Origin: an uncultured Rhodospirillales bacterium
Lineage (GTDB): Bacteria; Pseudomonadota; Alphaproteobacteria; Acetobacterales; Acetobacteraceae
DNA: 64,000 nucleotides
Assembly: GCA_903865895.1 (NCBI GenBank)
Contig: CAIPLM010000385.1
Coordinates: forward strand, 1 to 64,000
Direction: 5' to 3'
The notes beneath the pieces were generated by a model, which had not been told where the DNA came from, made no database searches, and worked only from the letters and a program-made list of their open reading frames with translations. This document shows positions 1 through 7,717 of the stretch, one piece after another. Each line of letters begins with the position of its first letter. The first letter of the stretch is position 1. A program made the position numbers and the translations under genes.

Positions 1-588
1 CCCGATCCCAGGCGCCGCATCGACATCTTCCCGCATGAAATGTCGGGCGGGCAGAACCAGCGCGTGGTGATCGCCATGGCACTGGCGGGGCAGCCGGAGT
101 TGCTGGTGGCGGACGAGCCGACCACCGCGCTCGATGCCACCATCCAGGCGCAGATTCTCGACCTGCTGCGCCGCCTGCGAGCGGAGACCGGCATGGCGCT
201 GGTGCTGATCAGCCACGATCTCGGCGTGGTCGCCGATATGTGTGACCGTGTCGGCGTGATGTATGCCGGCCGCATCGTCGAGCAGGCGCCGGCCGATCGG
301 CTGTTCGCCGCCCCCGCCCATCCCTACACCGCCGGCCTGCTCGCCGCCCTGCCGGAGCTTGACGGCCCGCGCCGCCGCCTCGCCGCCATTCCCGGCTTCG
401 TGCCGGAGCCCTGGGCGATGCCGCCGGGCTGCGCCTTCGCGCCGCGCTGCCCGATCGCCAGCGCCCTGTGCGACGCCGGGCCGCCACCGCGCGCGAGCAT
501 CGGCGATGGGCATGACGTCGCCTGCCTGCAACCGAGCACGCCCGGCGTCTTCGCCGCCGCTGCGGCGCCGAAGACGGTGCGGGCATGA
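1..588 (+). CDS. dppD: Peptide/nickel-type ABC transporter ATP-binding protein (DppD/OppD-like), 5' end outside window
   Basis: The reading frame is open from base 1, so the gene begins upstream; the ATG at 40 lies inside the ABC signature (MSGGQ) and is not the start. Visible are the signature, Walker B ([12 protein letters not shown]), the H-loop (LISHDLG) and a C-terminal oligopeptide_HPY domain with the CAFAPRCP cysteine cluster typical of DppD/OppD. Walker A lies outside the window. The protein would energise uptake of di/oligopeptides or a similar solute on the cytoplasmic face of the membrane. The stop overlaps the next ATPase start (ATGA, 585-588), so the genes are translationally coupled. 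The substrate cannot be told from sequence. Confidence 0.93.
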   Translation, partial: PDPRRRIDIFPHEMSGGQNQRVVIAMALAGQPELLVADEPTTALDATIQAQILDLLRRLRAETGMALVLISHDLGVVADMCDRVGVMYAGRIVEQAPADRLFAAPAHPYTAGLLAALPELDGPRRRLAAIPGFVPEPWAMPPGCAFAPRCPIASALCDAGPPPRASIGDGHDVACLQPSTPGVFAAAAAPKTVRA

Positions 589-1565
589 TGCCGCTGCTGC
601 GCCTCGCTGGCGTCAGCCGGGTCTATCGCACCGGCGGCGGCATGTTCGGCCGCGGCAGTCTGGTGCGGGCGGTGGATCGCGTCAGCCTCGAGGTCGCGCC
701 CGGGCAGACGCTCGGCATCGTCGGTGAATCCGGCTGCGGCAAGTCAACCACCGGCCGGCTCGCGCTGGGGCTGGAGGCGCCGGATGAAGGCAGCGTGCGC
801 TTCCGCGACGCCCCCCTCCCCGCCCCCGGCTCGGCCCCCTGGCGGGCGATGCGGCGCGACATGCAGCTCGTCTTCCAGGACCCGCTGGGCGCGCTCGACC
901 GGCGGCTGACCATCGCCGCGCAGATCGCCGAGCCGCTCGATATTCACGGCATCGGCGCCAAATCCGAGCGCCAGGACCGCGTCGCCGCCTTGCTGCGCGA
1001 TGTCGGGCTGCGGCCAGACCAGGCGGCGCGGCATCCGCATGAGCTGTCCGGCGGCCAGCGCCAGCGCGCCGTGCTCGCCCGCGCGCTCGCCACTGACCCA
1101 GCGCTGCTGGTGTGCGACGAGCCGATCTCGGCGCTCGACGTGTCGATCCAGGCACAGGTGGTGAACATGCTGGCGGATATCCAGGCCGCCCGCGGCGTCG
1201 CGCTGGTGTTCATCAGCCATGATCTGAAGGTGGTGCGCCAGGTGAGCCATGACGTCGCGGTGATGTATCTCGGCCGCGTGGTGGAGCGGGGTGACCCCGA
1301 TATCGTCTTCGCGACCCCCGTGCACCCCTACACCCAGGCGCTGATTTCCGCCGTGCCGGTGCCCGGCCAGCGCCAACGGCCACGCATCGTGCTGCAGGGC
1401 GAGCCGCCGAACCCGGCCAACCGCCCCACCGGCTGCGCCTTCCACCCGCGCTGCCCGCAGGCGATGCCCCGTTGCGCGGCGGAGGACCCGGCGGTCACCA
1501 CGCTGCCCGACGGCCGCGCCGTTGCCTGCCATCTCGCCGAGACCCCGAGCCGGATTGCCGCCTGA
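585..1565 (+). CDS. dppF: Peptide/nickel-type ABC transporter ATP-binding protein (DppF/OppF-like)
   Basis: A 326-residue ATPase. Walker A is GESGCGKST (residues 48-56), the signature LSGGQRQR, Walker [13 protein letters not shown] and the H-loop FISHDL. The C-terminal oligo_HPY extension carries CAFHPRCP and a later cysteine. It is the second ATPase of the importer, pairing with the preceding one to drive the two permeases that follow. The start ATG overlaps the upstream stop and the stop overlaps the permease ATG by one base, which supports a single mRNA. The length matches the DppF family. Confidence 0.95.
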   Translation: MMPLLRLAGVSRVYRTGGGMFGRGSLVRAVDRVSLEVAPGQTLGIVGESGCGKSTTGRLALGLEAPDEGSVRFRDAPLPAPGSAPWRAMRRDMQLVFQDPLGALDRRLTIAAQIAEPLDIHGIGAKSERQDRVAALLRDVGLRPDQAARHPHELSGGQRQRAVLARALATDPALLVCDEPISALDVSIQAQVVNMLADIQAARGVALVFISHDLKVVRQVSHDVAVMYLGRVVERGDPDIVFATPVHPYTQALISAVPVPGQRQRPRIVLQGEPPNPANRPTGCAFHPRCPQAMPRCAAEDPAVTTLPDGRAVACHLAETPSRIAA

Positions 1566-2488
1566 TGTTCCGCTTTCTAGCCATCCGCTTCGGCCGCGCC
1601 GCGCTGACCATCGTGCTGGTCGTCACCTTCGCCTTCATCGTGCTGCGCCTGTCCGGCGACCCGGCGGTGGCGATCATGTCACCTGAGGCGCCGCCGGAGG
1701 CGCTCGCCGCCTTCCGCCGCGCCTGGGGGCTCGATCAGCCGATCTGGGTGCAGTATTTCCGCTATTTCGGCGCCATCGCCCAGGGTGAGCTTGGCCAGTC
1801 CATGCGCGACGGGCGGCCGGCGATTGTGCTGGTGCTGGAGCGCATCCCGGCGACCCTGATGCTCACCATCCCCGCCTTCATCCTGAAAGTCGGCCTCGGG
1901 GTGCCGGCCGGCATCCAGGCGGCGCTGCACCGCAACTCGTTCACCGATCGCGCCGTGATGACGCTGGCGGTGGCGGGCTTCACGGTGCCGAGCTTCGTGC
2001 TCGGGCTGATCCTGGTGCTGGTCTTCGCGGTGCAGCTGGGCTGGCTGCCCTCGGGCGGGCAGGACAGCTGGCGCAGCGCCATCCTGCCGGTGATCACCAT
2101 GGGGCTCGGCGGCGCCGGCGTGCTGGCGCGCTTCACCCGCTCGGCGATGCTCGAAGTGCTCGGCCAGCCCTTCATCCGCACCGCCAGCGCCAAGGGCGTG
2201 CCCTGGCCGCAAGTGGTGCGCGGCCATGCGCTGCCCAATGCGGCCATCCCCACCGTCACCATCATCGGCTTCATGGTCGGCAGCCTGATCGCGGGCGCGG
2301 TGGTGGTGGAGAGCGTGTTCTCCTGGCCCGGCGTCGGCCGGCTGCTGGTGGTGGCGGTGGGCAACCGCGATCTCGCGGTGGTGCAATGCATCCTGCTGCT
2401 GGTCGCCTGCACCATGGTGGCGGCCAACCTGACCGTCGATCTGCTCTACGGCGTGCTGGACCCGCGGATGCGGGCGAGGAAATCCTGA
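1565..2488 (+). CDS. dppB: ABC transporter permease, DppB-like
   Basis: A 307-residue inner-membrane permease. The start chosen is the ATG at 1565, which overlaps the preceding stop (TGATG); the open frame runs further upstream but without hydrophobic or family-like sequence. An N-terminal membrane anchor (residues about 10-30) is followed by a periplasmic stretch and five further hydrophobic segments. The EAA-type loop with TASAKGVP and HALPNA is the ATPase contact site of the BPD_transp_1 family. It would form the translocation pore with the next gene product. Confidence 0.95.
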   Translation: MFRFLAIRFGRAALTIVLVVTFAFIVLRLSGDPAVAIMSPEAPPEALAAFRRAWGLDQPIWVQYFRYFGAIAQGELGQSMRDGRPAIVLVLERIPATLMLTIPAFILKVGLGVPAGIQAALHRNSFTDRAVMTLAVAGFTVPSFVLGLILVLVFAVQLGWLPSGGQDSWRSAILPVITMGLGGAGVLARFTRSAMLEVLGQPFIRTASAKGVPWPQVVRGHALPNAAIPTVTIIGFMVGSLIAGAVVVESVFSWPGVGRLLVVAVGNRDLAVVQCILLLVACTMVAANLTVDLLYGVLDPRMRARKS

Positions 2489-3351
2489 TGTCCAGCGTTG
2501 TTGCGACCGCGGCCCCGGTCATCCGCCGCCGCGCCATCCCGCCGGCGGTGCTGGTGGCGATGGGGTGGATCGGCCTCATCCTCGCCATCGCCCTGCTGGC
2601 GGAGATGCTGCGCCCCTACGGCATCACCCAGATGGACCTCAAGGCCCGGCTGCGCCCGCCGGTGCTGTTCGGCGGCGTCTGGGCGCATCCGCTCGGCACC
2701 GACGAGCTTGGCCGGGACGTGCTGAGCCGGCTGATGGTGTCCATCCGCATGTCCGTCACCATCGCCTTCGGCGCCACCATCATCGCCGCCGTGCTCGGCA
2801 CCACGCTCGGCTTCATCGCCGCCCATTTCCGCGGCTGGGTGGAGCAGATCGTGCTGATGCTGATCGACTTCCAGGCGAGCATGCCCTTCCTGATCATCGC
2901 ACTCGCCGTGCTGGCGTTCTTCGGCAACTCGCTGCCGCTGTTCATCGGGCTGATGGGCCTCTACGGCTGGGAGCGCTATGCGCGGATGGCGCGCGGCCTC
3001 GCGGTCTCCGCCAATGCCCAAGGCTATGCGGCGGCGGTGCGCCAGCTCGGCGCGCGGCCGGGACGAATTTATCTGCGCCACATCCTGCCCAACATCGCCG
3101 CCACCCTCATCGTCGCGGCCACGCTTTCCTTCCCCGAGGTGGTGCTACTGGAATCCGGCCTCTCCTTCCTCGGCCTCGGCGTGCAGCCGCCGATGACCTC
3201 GCTGGGGAACATGGTGGGCTATGGGCGGGAATATCTGACCCGTGCCCCGTGGATCCTGCTGACGCCCAGCTTCGTGATTGTGACCACCACGCTCAGCGTG
3301 AGTCTGGTGGGCGATTGGCTGCGGGACCGGCTGGACCCGACGCTCGGGTAG
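2488..3351 (+). CDS. dppC: ABC transporter permease, DppC-like
   Basis: A 287-residue permease; the start ATG at 2488 shares one base with the upstream TGA. It shows the DppC layout: one N-terminal hydrophobic anchor, an OppC_N-like segment with HPLGTDELGRDVLSRL, five more membrane helices and the EAA loop (VRQLGARPGRIYLRHILPN). It ends the operon visible here. A solute-binding protein gene is not in the window and may lie upstream of base 1. A decayed insertion-sequence region begins about 230 bases after the stop. Confidence 0.95.
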   Translation: MSSVVATAAPVIRRRAIPPAVLVAMGWIGLILAIALLAEMLRPYGITQMDLKARLRPPVLFGGVWAHPLGTDELGRDVLSRLMVSIRMSVTIAFGATIIAAVLGTTLGFIAAHFRGWVEQIVLMLIDFQASMPFLIIALAVLAFFGNSLPLFIGLMGLYGWERYARMARGLAVSANAQGYAAAVRQLGARPGRIYLRHILPNIAATLIVAATLSFPEVVLLESGLSFLGLGVQPPMTSLGNMVGYGREYLTRAPWILLTPSFVIVTTTLSVSLVGDWLRDRLDPTLG

Positions 3352-3586
3352 GTTCGGGCGGCCGTGTGGCCATGCGATATTCGCGGCCCAGCCGCACGCT
3401 GTTCTGGTCGACACTCATATCCAGCCCACTTGCGCCGTTCATCAGCAAACGGAAAAGCGTTGAACCCGAGGTACATACTGGACACGTGGATGCCGTCTGA
3501 GCAACTTCCCGAGATGTTGCGCAATCGGGACCGCGGATATCCTGTCGGGGCAATGCGCCGCGTGAATCATGAAATGTGCAGCAGGT
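3352..3586. other. Intergenic stretch, no gene recognised
   Basis: No supported gene. Open frames are present on both strands but lack family features or ribosome binding sites. One minus-strand frame around 3370-3450 reads as plausible protein and could be a decayed gene fragment, but nothing identifies it. The stretch separates the peptide importer from an IS3 remnant. Confidence 0.4.
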
Positions 3587-4040
3587 TGAACCGCTCCGGG
3601 TTTGTCGGCGGCTCCAACTCCTGAGAAGGTGGAGCGATGACAAGGAAGACGACGAATAAGTTTTCGCATGAGGTCCGTGACCGCGCGGTTCGGGTGGCGG
3701 CCGGATCACGAGCTCGAGCCTCCGTCGCGCTGGGCGGCGATGGTCTCGATTGCTGCCAAGAGCTGCTGCACGGGGCAGACGCTCAACGAATGGCTCAAGA
3801 AGGCCGAGTGCAACAGCGTCGGGTGCCTGGCGTGAAAACGGAGATGGCGGCCCGGCTGAAGGCACTGGAACGAGAGAATCGGGAACTCCGGCAAGCCAAC
3901 GAGATCCTGCGCAAGGCGTCAGCCTATTTGGGCCTGGCCCCTCTCGGAGAACGAAGGCGTTCGCTTGCCGGGCAGGGGGAGCTCGGCCGCCGACACAAGC
4001 CATGATCGGGTTCATCGACGATCGCCACAGGGAGCATGTC
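3587..4040 (+). pseudogene. IS3-family insertion sequence remnant: frameshifted OrfA plus first codons of OrfB
   Basis: From the ATG at 3637 the frame encodes a typical IS3 OrfA start (MTRKTTNKFS). Homology then moves to the +1 frame between about 3707 and 3835 (SRWAAMVSIAAK, TLNEWLKKAE) and back to the first frame until about 3936, giving the leucine-zipper part (ALERENRELRQANEILRKAS). At 4002 a third frame begins MIGFIDD, the usual OrfB start, and homology is lost after about a dozen codons. A likely left end begins near 3587 (TGAACCGC). Two frameshifts and loss of nearly all OrfB make this a dead remnant. Confidence 0.8.
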
Positions 4041-4364
4041 CGGGAAGTCAGCGGAGGTGGTGCGGGTGTTTGGCGATGCCGGGCGGCTTGCGGTGGTGCG
4101 GCGGATGATTTGGCCGGCGCGGCTGTGGAGGATGCGCGATTGCGGCTGGTTGCGGCGCTGGGTGACGGATTCGGCCGATATAAGGGCTTGGTGGGGGGAT
4201 GGGCGGCTGGGCGGTTGGGTTCGAGCCCCCCTCTCCCCCCTCGGAGGGCGAGGACATGATTCAGCGCTTGGAGGGCAACGCCGGGCGGGGCACCGGCGTT
4301 GCGGTCGTGCACCTGATTGGCCCGGGCGGGGCACCGCCCTCGCCGGGCTGCCGTTTTGCCCGCG
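4041..4364. other. Intergenic stretch after IS3 remnant
   Basis: No gene is supported on either strand. Frames are open because of high GC, but the translations are low-complexity and proline/arginine/glycine-rich. A short direct repeat (CGGGCGGGGCACCG) occurs near 4283 and again near 4323. The right end of the IS was not found here. Confidence 0.4.
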
Positions 4365-4706
4365 CTACGGCAAGTCGAAACTCACGACGATGGCGGCCGA
4401 GGCGATGACGGCGGTGTCACGCCCGTCATCGTCCGGCACGTCGAGCCCGCCTTTTTTGACGGTGACGGTGACGACGCCGTAGGGCAGCGAGGTCCGGACG
4501 CGTTCGGCATCGACCTTGTCGGGCTGTTGCACGCCGATGGTAACGGCGACCTGCATCTGCTTGATGTCGAGGTTCAGCGCGCGAATGAAGGAGAGCGATG
4601 AGTGGTGCAGGGCGTCCTGCACGGCGCGCAGAGCGGCCTTGGTGTAGTCGCCGCCGTGCAGATCATTGCCGGCGCCCATTTCGAGGATGATGCGCTTGAG
4701 TGCCAT
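4365..4706 (-). CDS. Lin0512-family protein of unknown function (second of a tandem pair)
   Basis: A 113-residue protein that I recognise as the Lin0512 family (small conserved proteins of unknown role). It shows the family's N-terminal pattern (IILEMGAGNDLHGGDYTKAA) and the later VTIGVQQPDKVD segment. The start ATG follows a GGGAGC ribosome site. It lies 36 bases downstream of a paralogue of the same family on the same strand, so the two are probably co-transcribed and may form a hetero-oligomer. No transmembrane segment or signal peptide is visible. Function is unknown and none is inferred. Confidence 0.8.
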   Translation of the reverse strand: MALKRIILEMGAGNDLHGGDYTKAALRAVQDALHHSSLSFIRALNLDIKQMQVAVTIGVQQPDKVDAERVRTSLPYGVVTVTVKKGGLDVPDDDGRDTAVIASAAIVVSFDLP

Positions 4707-4742
4707 GTCTCAGCTCCCATAGTTATTGTTTGCGCGAGTGAT

Positions 4743-5117
4743 TCACGGCTCTGGCGTTCCGCCGCCGCCGATTGCACGCGGCACGTCAAGCCGCACGATG
4801 GCGGCGGCGTGGGCCATGACGGTGGCGCCGGTGCCGTCCTCGGTGGGGATTTCGAGCCCGCCTTCCACCAGCGTCACCTCGCCGGTGCCGTGAGGCAGAA
4901 CGGCGAGGACTTGGGCTTTGTCAACGAGCTCGGGATGCGGCACGCCGATGGTGATGTGCACGCGCATGGAGTCGATATCGACGCCGAGCGCGCGGGTGAT
5001 GGTGAGGGAATTGTGCCACAGCGCGTCGCGCAGGGCGCGGACGGCGGCCTTGGTATAGTCCTGCCCGCGGATATCGGTGCCCATGCCGATCTCGATCACC
5101 ATGCGTTCGCCTTCCAT
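4743..5117 (-). CDS. Lin0512-family protein of unknown function (first of a tandem pair)
   Basis: A 124-residue paralogue of the next gene, sharing the pattern IEIGMGTDIRGQDYTKAAVRALRDAL and ITIGVPHPELVD. The start at 5117 was preferred over an upstream ATG at 5168 because it sits five bases after a GGAGGA site and because family similarity begins there (MEGERMVIEIG). The C-terminus ends in a short glycine-rich tail. The promoter presumably lies in the AT-rich spot upstream (5211-5247). The pair is flanked by dead insertion sequences on both sides. Confidence 0.82.
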   Translation of the reverse strand: MEGERMVIEIGMGTDIRGQDYTKAAVRALRDALWHNSLTITRALGVDIDSMRVHITIGVPHPELVDKAQVLAVLPHGTGEVTLVEGGLEIPTEDGTGATVMAHAAAIVRLDVPRAIGGGGTPEP

Positions 5118-5210
5118 CGACGTCCTCCGTTCTGTTGGCCGCATCCTGCGCCGGAGTGCCACAGCCATGCAACGGCGTGGGCAGGACGTGAAGAATTACC
5201 ACCCGCTTCG

Positions 5211-5247
5211 ATAATATTACTATATATAATAATACTGATATTTTTAT
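5211..5247. promoter_or_regulatory. Extremely AT-rich, partly palindromic spot upstream of the Lin0512 pair
   Basis: Only 3 of 37 bases are G or C, in a window that is otherwise very GC-rich. The core is an imperfect palindrome: AATATTAC, then TATATATA, then ATAATACT. It lies about 95 bases upstream of the first Lin0512 start, so it could hold the promoter and an operator, but no clear -35/-10 pair can be fixed. It could equally be a relic of the insertion that created this patch. Confidence 0.4.
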
Positions 5248-5360
5248 GCTCTGACGACATGGGCAGCGCGGGATGGTACGTGCGGTTGCGCGCGGGATTG
5301 CGATCCGGACAGATGGGATCGAGGCCGGGAGATGACGTTCAGGTCGGATGGGAGGATCCG

Positions 5361-5878
5361 CGGGGTCGATAACCGTCGGGAAGGCGGTAGCCTTGGATGA
5401 GACGAGTGTCTCGAGGTCCTGAGGGGGGAATCGCTCCACTTTCGGCTCGGGTTCGCTCGCGGGCCATTCGATCAGGTACGATATCCTGGGCGGTGGCGCG
5501 GAACGGTGATAATCGCGATGCGCGGAACGCACACGCACCACAACAAAGCGCGAGGCGAGTTTGGTGTTGGCCCGTTCATGCAAAGTGACCCGCCGCCAAG
5601 CACTTTTTGGGAAGGTCGAGCGCCAGTTGCCTGGCCGAGATCGGCTCATGCGCCGTGTCGCGACGGATCGCCTACGTCGGGCGCGCCCGGTGATACTGAT
5701 GCGCCTCCTGCACGCGCGCCGGTTGCACCTGTGCGGCCAGTGGCTCGACGCTCTTGCGATCGCCCGGCAGCAGCAAGCTCGACCAATACGACCGGAATGG
5801 CGCCGCGCGATCGGCGTGACCCAGCGCCGACATGATCGCATCGAAATAGACCGAGAAACCTGGTTCGCTGACGCCCAC
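5361..5878 (-). pseudogene. IS701-like (DDE superfamily) transposase remnant, internally deleted and frameshifted
   Basis: From the ATG at 5878 the frame gives a typical N-terminus of this family (ALGHADRAAPFRSYW, LLLPGDRKSVEPLAAQ), ending at 5672. In another frame, from about 5631 to 5361, sequence from the C-terminal half appears (FPKSAWRRVTLHERANTKL, RFVVVRVRSAHRDYHRS, YLIEWP). The middle, which should hold most catalytic residues in a protein of about 400 residues, is missing. Family assignment is from recognised motifs. Confidence 0.75.
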
Positions 5879-5881
5879 CCA

Positions 5882-6315
5882 AGTCTCGAGACGTACGATC
5901 CGCCTCCAAGAGTGAGACTATCTATTCCTCACAAACTCGCTCAGAAGCGGTCAAGTGTTTGTGACAGCGCAAGACTAGGCGTCCTCCGCTCCTGCCCACC
6001 CTCACCTTGACATCCCCGCCCACGCGCCGGTCCGATACGCGCGCCCAATAGACAGCGTGGCAATATGACGAACAGAAATGAAACCGCGATCCTGCGCATC
6101 CTCACCGCCTTGCCGCTCACGGCCCGTCCCGCCGCAGCGCAGAATCAACTATGTGCGATCATCCGCCGCGAGGTGGCCGTCTATCTCGACCCCGCCCCTC
6201 CTGCGCCGTTAGGCTTATACTGCTGCCGCCGCTGACCAGGCATCTCAAGGGCCCAGGGCCGGTATTCAGGAACGTGGCGAAGGCCGAGGAAAGCGTGTCC
6301 CCGGGCCGCCCGGCC
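5882..6315. other. Intergenic stretch between IS remnant and aminotransferase
   Basis: No gene is supported. A 56-codon frame with an ATG at 6065 (ending 6235) exists on the plus strand, but it has no ribosome site and no family resemblance. The rest may include decayed IS flank. Confidence 0.4.
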
Positions 6316-7635
6316 TCAGATCTCCTTCAAGGACCGCGCCACCGCCTCCAGCGTGGCATCAATCACATCGTCATCATGCTCGGTAGACAGGAACCACGCC
6401 CCACGCTCCAGGGCGCGCACGCCGTGGCGCACCAGCGTGGCGGTGAATTTCACGTAGCGGGCGCGGTCCATCTTGTGCAGATCGGTCCAGTTGCGCGGGG
6501 CCTTAGTGAGGCCGAGACCGACATGGAAGACCTGGGGGAGGCCGGCGACCACGGCGGGGATGCCCGCCTTGTCGAACGCCGCCTGCATGCCCTGCATCAG
6601 GCGGGTGCCGCGGGCGGCCATGAGGGATTGCACGGCGGGATCGCGCAGGCGCTTCAGCACTGCCACCGTCGCGGCCATGGCGACGGCCTGGCCGTTATAG
6701 GTGCCGCCGTGCACGACGCCCTGGGTCATCAACTCCATCAGGTCCTTCCGGCCGCCGATGGCGGCGACGGGGAAGCCGTTGGCGATGGCCTTGGCGAAGG
6801 TGGCGAGATCGGGCGTCACCCCCAGCAGTTCCTGGGCGCCGCCCGGGCCGACGCGGAAGCCGGTGATCACCTCGTCGAACACCAGCACCGTGCCGTATTT
6901 GGTGCAGGCCTCGCGCACGCCTTCGAGATAGCCGGGCGCCGGGTGAATGGCGCCCTGGTTGCACATGATGGATTCCATGATGACGCCGGCGACGTCGCCC
7001 TTGGCGAGGCGTTCGGTCAGCGTCGCGAGATCATTCCACGGCAGCACCTCGATCTCGTCGGTGGTGGCCTGCTGGCCCTTGCTGCCGGGCACCGGGGCGG
7101 TGGCACCGGGCGGCGGGGTGGTGGACCACAGGATATTGTCGAACCAGCCGTGGTAGTGGCCTTCGAACTTGATGACGATGCGACGGCCGGTATGGGTGCG
7201 GGCAAGGCGCAGGGCGCATTGCACCGCCTCGCTGCCGGAGGAGCAGAAGCGCATGAGGTCCGCGCAGGGGACCATCTCGCAGAACAGGCGGGCTGCCTCG
7301 GTCTCGGGGCCGGACTGGCCGCCATAGAGCAGGCCCTTCTGCATCTGGGCGGTGGCCGCGGCGATGACGTCCTGTGGCGTATGGCCGAGGATCATTGGGC
7401 CCATGCCCAGGTAGTAGTCGATCAGGCGGTTGCCGTCGGCGTCGAACAGGTAAGCACCATCCGCACGCTCGAACACCAGGGGGGTGGGCTGGATGCCCAG
7501 GCGGAAGTTGGAGGATACGCCGCCCGCCAGCCACTGCGAGGCCTCGGCGATGCGGCGGCGGCTTTCGTCAAAGGAGAGATTGCCCTCCCCCCAGTTGCGC
7601 CGATCCGCTGCCGTGACATCTGCCGATCCGGTCAT
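6316..7635 (-). CDS. Class III aminotransferase, glutamate-1-semialdehyde aminomutase-like
   Basis: A 439-residue PLP enzyme of fold type I. The PLP phosphate site (CSSGSEAVQCALRLAR, residues 131-146), the aspartate of DEVITGFR (D254) and the Schiff-base lysine in FAKAIANG (K282) are all present. It resembles HemL but carries FAKAIANGFP where true HemL has a GKxIGGG-type loop, so a related catabolic or biosynthetic aminotransferase is more likely than the haem-pathway enzyme. It is divergent from adenine deaminase with 82 bases between the starts. The substrate is not determinable. Confidence 0.85.
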   Translation of the reverse strand: MTGSADVTAADRRNWGEGNLSFDESRRRIAEASQWLAGGVSSNFRLGIQPTPLVFERADGAYLFDADGNRLIDYYLGMGPMILGHTPQDVIAAATAQMQKGLLYGGQSGPETEAARLFCEMVPCADLMRFCSSGSEAVQCALRLARTHTGRRIVIKFEGHYHGWFDNILWSTTPPPGATAPVPGSKGQQATTDEIEVLPWNDLATLTERLAKGDVAGVIMESIMCNQGAIHPAPGYLEGVREACTKYGTVLVFDEVITGFRVGPGGAQELLGVTPDLATFAKAIANGFPVAAIGGRKDLMELMTQGVVHGGTYNGQAVAMAATVAVLKRLRDPAVQSLMAARGTRLMQGMQAAFDKAGIPAVVAGLPQVFHVGLGLTKAPRNWTDLHKMDRARYVKFTATLVRHGVRALERGAWFLSTEHDDDVIDATLEAVARSLKEI

Positions 7636-7717
7636 CCGACCCTCCCTCTGTTCGCAGGTTCAGGCTACGGTCGGGGATGGCAGGCTGCCTGTCAACGCAA
7701 GCCAGGAGAGGTTCCGC

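Noticed and set aside
6065..6235. A 56-codon plus-strand ORF upstream of the aminotransferase gene's end
   Set aside because: No ribosome site, no recognised domain and unusual composition next to an IS scar.
6316..7635. Assignment as hemL of the haem pathway
   Set aside because: The lysine loop and flanks differ from true HemL, and no other haem gene is nearby; kept as a HemL-like aminotransferase.
7636..7717. Possible purine riboswitch before adenine deaminase
   Set aside because: The gap is only 82 bases, GC-rich, and lacks the conserved purine-aptamer loops.
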